Shown in pieces: positions 31,189 through 39,124 of a stretch of 50,371 nucleotides of DNA (positions are counted from its first letter, which is position 1; every line of letters starts with the position of its first letter). Position numbers and translations under genes: made by a program. The notes under the pieces are model-generated. The model was given only the letters and a program-made list of their open reading frames with translations, searched no databases and had not been told where the DNA came from. Source of the stretch: Paragemmobacter kunshanensis (GTDB taxonomy: Bacteria; Pseudomonadota; Alphaproteobacteria; Rhodobacterales; Rhodobacteraceae); assembly GCF_011059185.1 (NCBI RefSeq), contig NZ_JAALFE010000023.1, positions 1-50,371 of the forward strand, given 5' to 3'.

Positions 31189-32496
31189 ATGCCGCTATCG
31201 GCGCTGACGGGAACGCGGTTGCGGGAGCGGCGTCTTGCGCTGGGCCTCCGGCAGGGGGTGGTGGCCGAGGCGGCGGGGGTGTCGGCCTCATACCTCAATC
31301 TGATCGAGCATAACCGGCGGCGGGTGACGGAGGAGGTGCTGGCGGCGCTGGCCGGGGTGCTGGGTGTGCCGGTCGAGGTGCTGCGCGAGGGCGAGGGTAG
31401 CACGCTGCTGGAAGACCTGCGTCTGGCCGCCGCCGCGGCGGGCGAGGGGACCGGGGCGGAACTGGACCGGATCGAGGAATTCGCGGGGCGCTTTCCGGGA
31501 TGGGCGGGGACGCTGGTCGCGCTGGAGCGGCGGGTGGCGGGGCTGGAGCGCGCGGTGGAGGCGCTGAACGACCGCATGACGCATGACCCGCATCTGTCGG
31601 CCTCGTTGCATGAGATGCTTTCGGCGGTGTCGTCGGTGCGCAGCACGGCGGAGATCCTGGCAGAGCCGGGCGAGATCGACCCGGACTGGCAGGGGCGGTT
31701 CCTGCGCAACCTGTTTTCCGACAGCGAGCGGCTGGCCGCGGTTTCGGAGGCGCTGGTGGCCTATCTGGACGGGTCGGAACAGGCGGGGGTGCAGGGCATC
31801 GCATCGCCCCAGGAGGAATTCGAGGGCTGGCTGGCGGCGCGCGACTGGCATCTGCCGGAACTGGAGGACGGGGGGGCGGGACTGGCCGCCCTGTCGGGCG
31901 AGATCGGGGGCCTGGTTTCGGGGGCGGCGCGGCAACTGGCGCGCGACTGGCTGCGCCGTGCGGCGGAGGAGGCCGCGCGCCTGCCCATGGCGGTGCTGGA
32001 GGCGGAGATGGCGGCGGCCGGGCCCGCGGGGCCCGATCCGCTGCGGCTGGCGCGGGCGCGGGGGCTGCCCGTGACGGGGGTGATGCGGCGGCTGGCGCTG
32101 CTGCCGGGGGCGGGCTTCGGGCTGGTGATCTGCGATGCCTCGGGCACGCTGGTCTTTCGCAAGCCGGCGGAGGGCTTTGCCCTACCGCGATTCGGGGCGG
32201 CCTGTCCGCTCTGGCCGCTGTTTGCGGCGCTGGGGCGGCCGATGAGCCCGGTTGCGGCCGATCTGGCGACGGCGGGGCGTGGGGCGCGGCGGTTCGCGGC
32301 GCTGGCCTGGTGCGACCTGCAGCATCCGGGTGGGCTGGCCGGGGTGGAGTTGCGGGAGGCGGCGATGCTGATCCGCCCGGTGGCGGGGGCGGCGACGGGT
32401 GGAGAAGCGTTGCAGGTGGGCACGAGTTGCCGGATCTGCCCGCGGCGGGATTGCCCGGCCCGGCGGGAGCCTGCGATCATGGGCGAGGCGGTCTGA
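31189..32496 (+). CDS. XRE-family ScfR-type regulator (short-chain fatty acyl regulator)
   Basis: A 435-residue regulator. The N-terminal Cro/CI-type HTH (LRERRLALGLRQGVVAEAAGVSASYLNLIEHNRRRVTEEVLAALA) is at about residues 8-60, followed by a long helical region and a C-terminal domain ending in the conserved cysteine cluster CRICPRRDCPARREP typical of the RamB/ScfR family. These regulators respond to acyl-CoA and control acetate or propionate metabolism. The start is the ATG at 31189, after GGGAGG. It lies upstream of an SLC5-type kinase system, a class tied to acetate sensing elsewhere; a functional link is inference. Confidence 0.85.
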   Translation: MPLSALTGTRLRERRLALGLRQGVVAEAAGVSASYLNLIEHNRRRVTEEVLAALAGVLGVPVEVLREGEGSTLLEDLRLAAAAAGEGTGAELDRIEEFAGRFPGWAGTLVALERRVAGLERAVEALNDRMTHDPHLSASLHEMLSAVSSVRSTAEILAEPGEIDPDWQGRFLRNLFSDSERLAAVSEALVAYLDGSEQAGVQGIASPQEEFEGWLAARDWHLPELEDGGAGLAALSGEIGGLVSGAARQLARDWLRRAAEEAARLPMAVLEAEMAAAGPAGPDPLRLARARGLPVTGVMRRLALLPGAGFGLVICDASGTLVFRKPAEGFALPRFGAACPLWPLFAALGRPMSPVAADLATAGRGARRFAALAWCDLQHPGGLAGVELREAAMLIRPVAGAATGGEALQVGTSCRICPRRDCPARREPAIMGEAV

Positions 32497-32630
32497 CCCG
32501 GCGCTGCGAATGGGCTTTTGACAGGGTGCCGGGAATCGGGGCATCGTCGGGGCAGGATGCCGGCAGCAGACCGGTGGGGAACCGGAGGGGACCAGGCGCA
32601 TGTCTGGCGCCCGTGGGAGGGAAGGCTGCA

Positions 32631-32999
32631 ATGACGAGCCATGTCCTTTTGATCGAGGACGAGCCCCATATTGCCGAGGCGATCCGGTTCATCCTGAGCC
32701 GGGACGGGTTGACCGTATCGACCTTTGGCGATGGCAGCGGCGCGGCCGAGGCGGTGCGCAAGGAGCGGCCCGATCTGGTGATCCTCGATCTGATGCTGCC
32801 CGGCTGTTCGGGGCTGGAGATCCTGCAGGCGATCCGGTCGGATCCGGCGACGGAGACGACGCCCGTGATGATGCTGACGGCCAAGGGCCAGGGCCGCGAC
32901 CGCGAGGCGGCGGAACGCGCCGGGGTGAGCCATTTCATGACCAAGCCCTTTTCGAATGCCGAGATGCTGGCCTCTGTCCGGGCGCTGGTGGGGCGATGA
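32631..32999 (+). CDS. Single-domain response regulator
   Basis: A 122-residue CheY-like receiver without an output domain. The acidic pocket is LLIEDEPH, the phospho-acceptor Asp is in LVILDLMLPGCSG, the switch Thr in MMLTAKGQG and the conserved Lys in FMTKPFS. It overlaps the next small gene by ATGA and is two genes before the SLC5-STAC kinase, its likely partner. Confidence 0.88.
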   Translation: MTSHVLLIEDEPHIAEAIRFILSRDGLTVSTFGDGSGAAEAVRKERPDLVILDLMLPGCSGLEILQAIRSDPATETTPVMMLTAKGQGRDREAAERAGVSHFMTKPFSNAEMLASVRALVGR

Positions 33000-33262
33000 A
33001 GCGGGCGCGATCCCCCCTCTTTCTGAAACGGGGCAGTTATCGCAAGCGGCGCCTGCGCGACGGGGCGCGGATGCTGCCGGTCTTTGGGCTGTTCCTGCTG
33101 TTGCTGCCGATCCTCTGGGCCCCGGCCGAGACGGAGGCCACGGATACGGCGCGCGACGGGCTTTACCTGTTCGCGGTCTGGTTCGGGCTGGTGGTGGTGG
33201 CGGCGCTGCTGGCCCCGGGACTGGCCGAGGAAACCAGCGGGGACGAGGGCGAGGAACGCTAG
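32996..33262 (+). CDS. Small two-helix membrane protein of the kinase operon
   Basis: An 88-residue protein: a basic N-terminus (MKRARSPLFLKRGSYRKRRLRDGARM), a helix MLPVFGLFLLLLPILW, a short acidic loop, a second helix LYLFAVWFGLVVVAALLAPG and an acidic tail. It overlaps the response regulator by ATGA and ends three bases before the kinase ATG. Small membrane proteins of this size commonly accompany SLC5 transporters and SLC5-kinases; an assembly or gating role is only a guess. Confidence 0.8.
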   Translation: MKRARSPLFLKRGSYRKRRLRDGARMLPVFGLFLLLLPILWAPAETEATDTARDGLYLFAVWFGLVVVAALLAPGLAEETSGDEGEER

Positions 33263-33265
33263 GCC

Positions 33266-35953
33266 ATGCCCTTCAACCTGCTTGTCCTGTCCTGCCTTGC
33301 CTATGTCGCGGTGCTGTTCTCGGTGGCCTTCCTGGCCGAGCGGCGCGCGGCGATGGGGCGGATCGGCTGGCTGCGATCGCCCATGATCTACACGCTGTCG
33401 CTGTCGATCTATTGCACGGCCTGGACCTTCTATGGCGCGGTCGGCTATGCGGCGCGGTCGGGGCTGGAATTCGTGACCATCTACCTGGGGCCGACGCTGG
33501 TTTTCGTGGGCTGGTGGCTGCTTCTGCGCAAGCTGGTGGCGATCGGGCGGCAGCAGCGCGTGACGTCGATCGCGGATCTGATTTCGTCGCGTTTTGGAAA
33601 ATCGAACTTTCTGGGCGTGGTGGTGACGCTGCTGGCCGTGGTGGCGGCGACGCCCTATATCGCGCTGCAGTTGCAATCGGTGACGCTGTCCTTTGGTGTC
33701 TTTGCCAGCGGAACGCCGGAAGGCTGGGCCCTGCCGGACCGGGATTCCACCGCGATCTGGGTGGCGGGGGGGCTGGCGCTGTTCACCATCCTGTTCGGGA
33801 CGCGCAATCTGGATGCCAAGGAGCAGCACCATGGCGTGGTGCTGGCCATCGCGGTGGAGGCGGTGGTGAAGCTGGTGGCGCTGCTGGCGGTGGGGGTGTT
33901 TGTCGTCTGGGGGTTGGCCGGCGGGCCTGTGGAGCTGTTCCAGCGGATCGAGGCCTCGCCCATTGCGGATTGGGAATTGCAGCCGGGGCGGTGGGCCGGG
34001 CTTCTGTTCGTGTCGGGCGCGGCGGTGATCTGCCTGCCGCGGATGTTCCAGGTGATGATCGTCGAGGATGGCGAAGAGCGCCATATGGCGCGGGCGAGCT
34101 GGGCCTTTCCGCTGTACCTGCTGCTGATGAGCCTGTTCATCGTGCCGATTGCGGTGATCGGGCTGGAGCGGATGCCCGAGGGGGCCAATCCGGACATGTT
34201 CATGCTGACGCTGCCCCTGGCCGAGGGGCAGGGCGCGCTGGCGATGCTGGCCTTTCTGGGCGGGTTTTCCAGCGCCACCTCCATGGTGATCGTGGAAAGC
34301 ATCGCGCTGGCCACGATGGTTTCGAACCATGTGGTGATGCCGATCTGGCTGAAGCTCCGGCCGAAGGCGGCGATGTCGGGGGATGTCCGGCGGATCGTGA
34401 TCCTGTCGCGGCGGCTGGCCATCGTGGCGGTGCTGACGCTGGGCTATCTTTACTATCGCCTGTCCGGGGGATCGGCGGCGCTGGCGGCGATCGGGCTGAT
34501 CGCCTTTGTGGGCGTGGCGCAGGTGCTGCCGGTTCTGGTGGGGGGGCTTTACTGGCGGGGGGCCACCAAGACCGGGGCGGCGGCGGGGCTGGTGACGGGC
34601 TTTGCCGTCTGGATCTATACGCTTTATCTGCCGTCCTTCGGGCCGGGTGCGGCGCTGAGTGTGGCGGTCTTCGAACAGGGGCCGGGCGGGATCGGCTGGC
34701 TGCGGCCGCAGGCCTTGTTCGGGGTGGCGGGGGCGGATCCGCTGCTGCATTCGCTGGTCTGGTCGCTGGCGCTGAATACGGCGGCTTTCTGCATCGTGTC
34801 GCTGTTCACCTTTCCCGGCCCGGTGGAGCGGATGCAGGGCGTGGCCTTCGTGAATGTCTTCGATGCCGAAGGCGGCGGGCCGCAGGGATGGGCGCGGGGG
34901 CGGGCAGAGCCCGAGGCGCTGTTGGTGATGACGCAGCGGATCCTTGGCAACGAGGCGGCGCTGGCGCTGTTTGCAACCGAGGCGCGGACACAGGGGAAGG
35001 ACGGCTATCTGCCGGACGCGACGCCCGATTTCGTGGCCGGGCTGGAGCGGCGGCTGGCCGGATCGGTGGGGGCGGCGACGGCGCATGCGATGATCAGCCA
35101 GATCGTCGGGCGGGCGACGGTATCGGTGGAAGACCTGATGGCGGTGGCCAATGAGACCGCGCAGATCATGGAATATTCCGCCCAGCTGGAAACCCAGCGC
35201 GAGGAACTGACCCGCACCGCGCGGCAGTTGCGCGAGGCGAATGAAAAGCTGACCCAGCTTTCGGTGCAGAAGGATGCCTTCCTGAGCCAGATCAGCCATG
35301 AATTGCGCACCCCCATGACATCCATCCGGGCCTTTTCCGAAATCCTGACCGAGGGCGATCTGCCGCCCGAGATGGTGGCGAATTACGGGCGCATCATCCA
35401 TGAAGAGGCGATCCGCCTGACGCGGCTGCTGGATGACCTGCTGGATCTGAGCGTGCTGGAGAACGGATCGGTTCAGCTGAATCTGGGGCTGGCCAATATC
35501 CAGCAACTGATCGACCGGGCGCTGGCCTCGGCCAGCCATACGCGGCCGGAGCGGGTGTTCGTCATCCACCGCGACCTGCCGTCAGAGAACCTGTTCGTGC
35601 GGACGGATGCGGACCGGCTGGTGCAGGTCTTCATCAACCTGATCTCGAATGCGCGGAAATATTGCGATGCGGCGGCGCCGGAGCTGAAGATCACCGTGCG
35701 GCAGAAATCGGGGCGGGTATCGGTGGATTTCGCCGATAACGGATCGGGGATTCCCAAGCAGAGCCAGGCCATCATCTTCGAGAAATTCGCGCGGCTGACG
35801 GATCAGACGCGGGCGGGGGGCGCCGGGCTTGGTCTTGCGATCTGCCGCGAGGTGATGGCCAATCTGGGCGGCACGATCACCTATCTTCCGGGTCAGGGCG
35901 GGGCAGCCTTTCGCGTGATGCTGCCGCTGCGACTGGAGCAGAAGGCGGCTTAA
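33266..35953 (+). CDS. SLC5-STAC-histidine kinase fusion (CbrA/CrbS-like)
   Basis: An 895-residue sensor. Residues about 1-520 form a sodium:solute symporter (SLC5) domain with a dozen hydrophobic helices (YTLSLSIYCTAWTFYGAVGYA, GGFSSATSMVIVESIALATM). Residues about 540-620 resemble the STAC linker (LERRLAGSVGAATAHAMISQIV), followed by a coiled coil (AQLETQREELTRTARQLREANEKL). HisKA is at ISHELRTPMTSIRAFSEIL, and the ATPase domain has N box NLISNARKY, G1 DNGSGIP and G2 GAGLGLAIC. Unlike CbrA/CrbS hybrids there is no receiver; the separate regulator at 32631 probably takes that role. Relatives control acetate or amino-acid use. Confidence 0.88.
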   Translation: MPFNLLVLSCLAYVAVLFSVAFLAERRAAMGRIGWLRSPMIYTLSLSIYCTAWTFYGAVGYAARSGLEFVTIYLGPTLVFVGWWLLLRKLVAIGRQQRVTSIADLISSRFGKSNFLGVVVTLLAVVAATPYIALQLQSVTLSFGVFASGTPEGWALPDRDSTAIWVAGGLALFTILFGTRNLDAKEQHHGVVLAIAVEAVVKLVALLAVGVFVVWGLAGGPVELFQRIEASPIADWELQPGRWAGLLFVSGAAVICLPRMFQVMIVEDGEERHMARASWAFPLYLLLMSLFIVPIAVIGLERMPEGANPDMFMLTLPLAEGQGALAMLAFLGGFSSATSMVIVESIALATMVSNHVVMPIWLKLRPKAAMSGDVRRIVILSRRLAIVAVLTLGYLYYRLSGGSAALAAIGLIAFVGVAQVLPVLVGGLYWRGATKTGAAAGLVTGFAVWIYTLYLPSFGPGAALSVAVFEQGPGGIGWLRPQALFGVAGADPLLHSLVWSLALNTAAFCIVSLFTFPGPVERMQGVAFVNVFDAEGGGPQGWARGRAEPEALLVMTQRILGNEAALALFATEARTQGKDGYLPDATPDFVAGLERRLAGSVGAATAHAMISQIVGRATVSVEDLMAVANETAQIMEYSAQLETQREELTRTARQLREANEKLTQLSVQKDAFLSQISHELRTPMTSIRAFSEILTEGDLPPEMVANYGRIIHEEAIRLTRLLDDLLDLSVLENGSVQLNLGLANIQQLIDRALASASHTRPERVFVIHRDLPSENLFVRTDADRLVQVFINLISNARKYCDAAAPELKITVRQKSGRVSVDFADNGSGIPKQSQAIIFEKFARLTDQTRAGGAGLGLAICREVMANLGGTITYLPGQGGAAFRVMLPLRLEQKAA

Positions 35954-36008
35954 GGATTTCTTCGTTCTCTTGCGTGAGACTGCCTTGTGCAGAATGCAGG
36001 ATGGCCGG

Positions 36009-36914
36009 ATGTCGTTGATTCAGTTGAAGCGTTCCACTGCCGCGATGGCGGGGGACTCCACCGCGGCGGTGGAGCGGGTCTGGGCGCTGGCGCTTGCCCG
36101 GGCCGCACAGGAGGAGTTGGGGATTGCGCTGTCGCTTGGGGATTGCCGATTGCAACGGCGGACCCTGGGCGAACTTGGCGAATTGCTGCCGGAACCCGCG
36201 CTGATCGCCGCGCTGGATGAAGGTGCGGGCGAAGCGACGGGGGTGCTGGTTGTCGATGCCGGGCTGATGGCGGGCATGGTGGAGGCGCTGACAACCGGAA
36301 CGGTGACGGCGCTGGACCGGGCCGGGCGACGGCCGACACGGACGGATGCGGCGTTGCTGGCACCTGTGCTGGACCGGGCGCTGGCCGGGTTCGAGGCTGC
36401 CGCAGCCGAGGCCGATCTGACGGAATGGGCGCGCGGGTTCCGCTTTGCGGCAACGGTTGATGGCGGGCGGGCGCTGTCGCTGATGCTGGAGGATGTGGAG
36501 TTTCGCGTTCTGCTGGGCGAGGTGGATCTGGCCGGCGGGGCCCGCAAGGGGCGGCTGATCCTGGCGGTGCCTGACGGGCTGGGTGGCGGCATGGCGGAGG
36601 TGCGGCCGCCCGTCGATACCCGCTTTGCCGAAGCCCTGGCCGAGCGCGTGGCAGGGGCGGAAGTGCGGCTGGACGCGGTGCTGATGCGGCTGTCGATGCC
36701 CTTGGGGGCGGTGATGGCGCTGCGGGTCGGGCAGGAGGTGGCGCTGCCCCTGGCCGATATCGGGCAGATCGGGCTGGAAGGGCTGGACGGGCGCCGGGTG
36801 GGGGCTGGGCGGCTTGGCCGGCAGGGCACGGCGCGGGCGGTTCGCCTGGCAGGCGAGGCGGAAGAGCGCCCGCAGCAGACCGCGGTGGCGGTGCTTTCGG
36901 CGGGACGGATGTAG
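36009..36914 (+). CDS. FliM/FliN-like SpoA-domain protein
   Basis: A 301-residue protein with FliM-like layout: a middle region (TRTDAALLAPVLDRALAGFEA) and a C-terminal SpoA fold (VLMRLSMPLGAVMALRVGQEVALPLADIGQIGLEG, then RLGRQGTARAVRL). FliM/FliN form the C-ring switch of the flagellar motor; SpoA domains also occur in type III secretion. No other flagellar gene is in the window. AGGA seven bases upstream supports the ATG at 36009; an ATG at 35994 and a TTG at 35970 are alternatives. The spacing after the kinase gene is about 55 bases. Confidence 0.72.
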   Translation: MSLIQLKRSTAAMAGDSTAAVERVWALALARAAQEELGIALSLGDCRLQRRTLGELGELLPEPALIAALDEGAGEATGVLVVDAGLMAGMVEALTTGTVTALDRAGRRPTRTDAALLAPVLDRALAGFEAAAAEADLTEWARGFRFAATVDGGRALSLMLEDVEFRVLLGEVDLAGGARKGRLILAVPDGLGGGMAEVRPPVDTRFAEALAERVAGAEVRLDAVLMRLSMPLGAVMALRVGQEVALPLADIGQIGLEGLDGRRVGAGRLGRQGTARAVRLAGEAEERPQQTAVAVLSAGRM

Positions 36915-36967
36915 GGTGGCGGGCGGCCTGTCTGGCCGCGCCCGCCCCCATGGCGATGCTGGCGGGC

Positions 36968-37396
36968 TCAGCCCTGCTGGGACAGGCCCTGGAGCGTGGG
37001 GCGCAGATGTTCCAGTTGATAGCCGAAGCGGGCCGGGATCGCGATCAGGTCATCAATGGGCATCTGGCCCGCATGGGCCAGCGCCCAGACGACCGATGAC
37101 CGGTTGCCGCTGGCGCAATAGGCGAAGACCGGGCCGGTGGCGGCCTCGATCGCGGCGCGCTGGGTGGCGACATTGTCCATCGTCAGCGCCCCGCCGATCA
37201 CCGGATTGGCGACGAAGGCCAGACCCAGCGCCTCGGCCGCGGCGCGGATGACATCGGTATGCAGGTCGGGCGGGATCTCTCCATCCGGGCGGTTGTCGAT
37301 GATCAGGCTGTAGCCCGCCGCCTTGATGGCCGGAAGATCGGCAGGGTCGATCTGGGGAGATACGGCATAGCTTGGGGTCAGGGCGCGGATTTCCAT
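36968..37396 (-). CDS. TIGR01244 family sulfur transferase / phosphatase-like protein
   Basis: A 142-residue protein of the TIGR01244 (beta-lactamase hydrolase-like) family with a phosphatase-type P-loop CASGNRSS (Cys-x5-Arg) and the N-terminal SPQIDPADLPAIKAAGYSLIIDNRPDGE. Relatives often sit with sulfide or persulfide genes (BlhA, ETHE1, YeeE). Here two YeeE/YedE genes follow upstream on the same strand, consistent with a sulfur-handling operon. It converges with the FliM-like gene. Confidence 0.85.
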   Translation of the reverse strand: MEIRALTPSYAVSPQIDPADLPAIKAAGYSLIIDNRPDGEIPPDLHTDVIRAAAEALGLAFVANPVIGGALTMDNVATQRAAIEAATGPVFAYCASGNRSSVVWALAHAGQMPIDDLIAIPARFGYQLEHLRPTLQGLSQQG

Positions 37397-37428
37397 TGCA
37401 TACTCCAGTCGCGCGGCCGGGGCGGGGA

Positions 37429-37872
37429 TCAGGTCGCCGGGGCCATCCGTTCAAGCCGCGCGCGGGCGGCGGGTGCGGCGACCATACCCGCCAGCATGGC
37501 GATAAGGAAGACCAGACCGCCAGTTCCGCCCCAGCCGAGAGAGGCCAGCGCCGGGCCGGGGCAGAGGCCCGAAAGCCCCCAGCCCGCGCCAAAGAGGGTG
37601 GAACCGATGACAAGCGGGGAATCGACGGTCCGGCCGCCGGGCGAAAGGGGGATGGTGCGGCCCAGAAGCGCGGTGCGCTGTCGTGCCGCGATGCGCCAGG
37701 CAATGGCCATGGGGATGAGCGCGCCCCCCATGACGAAGGCCAGCGTCGGATCCCAATCGCCGAAGACATCCAGCCAGCCCTGGACCCTGGTCGTGTCGGT
37801 CATGCCGGAGATCAGCAGGCCGAGGCCGAAGATTGCGCCCGAAAGGGCGGCGGCAAGGTTGCGTTTCATCAT
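37429..37872 (-). CDS. YeeE/YedE family membrane protein (second half-size subunit)
   Basis: A 147-residue membrane protein with four helices and the motif GSTLFGAGWGLSGLCPGPALASL, which carries the cysteine of the YeeE/YedE sulfur-transport family. Half-size pairs like this (PmpA/PmpB) are thought to move thiosulfate or other reactive sulfur. Three candidate ATGs (37881, 37872, 37869) lie together; the one at 37872 overlaps the upstream stop (TGATG) and is preferred. Confidence 0.82.
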   Translation of the reverse strand: MMKRNLAAALSGAIFGLGLLISGMTDTTRVQGWLDVFGDWDPTLAFVMGGALIPMAIAWRIAARQRTALLGRTIPLSPGGRTVDSPLVIGSTLFGAGWGLSGLCPGPALASLGWGGTGGLVFLIAMLAGMVAAPAARARLERMAPAT

Positions 37873-38309
37873 CAGATCCATCCCAGCACGTGACGGGCCA
37901 GCACCATGACGATGCCCCCGGCGAGAATGTAGAAGACCGTGGCCACGATCCCGCGCAGCGACAGGCGCGAGATCCCGCAGACCCCATGCCCCGAGGTGCA
38001 GCCATTGGCGAGCCGGGTGCCAAGCCCGACCAGCAGGCCGCCCAGGATCACCAGCGCCCAGTTGCCGGTGAGATGCGTGTCCGATCCGCCCGAAAGCAGG
38101 ACGGCAAGGCCGGGCAGGGCGATCAGCCCGGCAAGGAAGGAGGCGCGTTCGGCCCAGCTGTCGCGCCCGCTGCCATCGACCAGACCGCCGACAATGCCCG
38201 AGGCGCCCATGACGCGGCCATTGACCAGAAGATAGAGCGCCCCGGCGCCGCCGATCATCAGGCCGCCGAGAAGGCCCCAGAGCCAGGCAATATCGAACAT
38301 GTGGGTCAT
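37872..38309 (-). CDS. YeeE/YedE family membrane protein (first half-size subunit)
   Basis: A 145-residue membrane protein with four to five helices and the conserved cysteine motif GTRLANGCTSGHGVCGISRLS, the part of YeeE that contacts the sulfur substrate. It pairs with the 37429-37872 protein, with which it overlaps by one base. It is the first gene of the three-gene sulfur operon; its promoter lies in the AT-rich segment 38375-38415. Confidence 0.85.
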   Translation of the reverse strand: MTHMFDIAWLWGLLGGLMIGGAGALYLLVNGRVMGASGIVGGLVDGSGRDSWAERASFLAGLIALPGLAVLLSGGSDTHLTGNWALVILGGLLVGLGTRLANGCTSGHGVCGISRLSLRGIVATVFYILAGGIVMVLARHVLGWI

Positions 38310-38422
38310 CCTGCAGGGCCCCTTGCGGGGGGTGGTGGGGGCGGCATCGCGCCGCCGGTGCCGATCATATGGGGCAGAGAGAAGATATCACAAGTCTTGA
38401 ATGTATGAAATCGGCGTGAGTC

Positions 38423-38436
38423 TTGATCGAGGTCAA
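38423..38436. promoter_or_regulatory. FNR/FnrL-type box
   Basis: TTGATCGAGGTCAA matches the FNR consensus TTGATNNNNATCAA at nine of ten fixed positions. It is centred about 62 bases before the DksA-like ATG and 121 bases before the divergent YeeE gene, suggesting oxygen-dependent control of one or both. Confidence 0.6.
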
Positions 38437-38491
38437 GGACGGGAAATGCGGGCCTGTTAGGATTGGCGAACCGGAAAGCAGGAGGGTGCCG

Positions 38492-38809
38492 ATGACTTCG
38501 CTCACGATGCGCAGGGAACAACTGGAGGCCCGGCTGGCCGATCTGCAGGGCAGGCTTGCGGGGATCGAGGCCGAGCTTGATTCCCACAATGCCGCCGATT
38601 GGGAGGAACTGGCGACCGAACGCGAAGGCGATGAGGTGCTGGAAGGCATGGGCCTGAGCGGGCAGCAGGAGATTCGCATGATCGAGGCGGCGCTGCAGCG
38701 GATCGCCGCGGGCGAATACGGATATTGCGTGAAATGCGGGGCCGAGATCGGCGCGGCGCGGCTGGATGTGCTGCCCTTCACCCCGTTCTGCCGCGACTGC
38801 GCGGCCTGA
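38492..38809 (+). CDS. DksA/TraR-family zinc-finger protein
   Basis: A 105-residue protein with an N-terminal coiled coil (REQLEARLADLQGRLAGIEAEL), a central QQEIRMIEAALQRIAAGEYGYC region and a C-terminal four-cysteine zinc finger CVKCG...FCRDC. DksA-like proteins bind the RNA polymerase secondary channel. It is shorter than E. coli DksA (151) and resembles short TraR-like alphaproteobacterial homologues. AGGAGG lies seven bases before the ATG. A 74-residue gene follows 16 bases downstream. Confidence 0.87.
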   Translation: MTSLTMRREQLEARLADLQGRLAGIEAELDSHNAADWEELATEREGDEVLEGMGLSGQQEIRMIEAALQRIAAGEYGYCVKCGAEIGAARLDVLPFTPFCRDCAA

Positions 38810-38825
38810 GAAGGAGGAGACCGAC

Positions 38826-39050
38826 ATGGCGATGACCAGATTGACGGATATTGCGGGTCTGATGGGCGAGGCTGTGGAGGCTGCGGCGGCGGGGCAGGCG
38901 ATGGGCCTGGCGGTGCTGCGGGCCGAGATGGAGGCGCTTTCGAAGGTGATGCCGGGGGCCGAGCCCGCAGAGGATGCCGCGCAGGCCGAGGCGCGCCATG
39001 CGGCAGAAGAGGCCGAGATCGAGGCGGGATTTGACAACATGCCGGTCTGA
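38826..39050 (+). CDS. Small hypothetical protein next to the DksA-like gene
   Basis: A 74-residue, Ala/Glu-rich helical protein (ITDIAGLMGEAVEAAAAG-like start, acidic tail AEEAEIEAGFDNMPV) with a strong ribosome-binding site, GGAGGAG, before the ATG at 38826. No domain is recognised. It is probably co-transcribed with the DksA-like gene from the FNR-type promoter. Confidence 0.65.
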   Translation: MAMTRLTDIAGLMGEAVEAAAAGQAMGLAVLRAEMEALSKVMPGAEPAEDAAQAEARHAAEEAEIEAGFDNMPV

Positions 39051-39124
39051 TCGGACCGGGGCCATTGCCAAGCCGCGGCGCGCAGCTCTTAATGGAGACA
39101 AACGGTGGCGGAGCGCGGCGCGGC

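Noticed and set aside
32477-35569. 1030-codon minus-strand open frame
   Set aside because: It is antisense to the response regulator and SLC5 kinase and has the same Arg/His/Gln-rich artefact composition.
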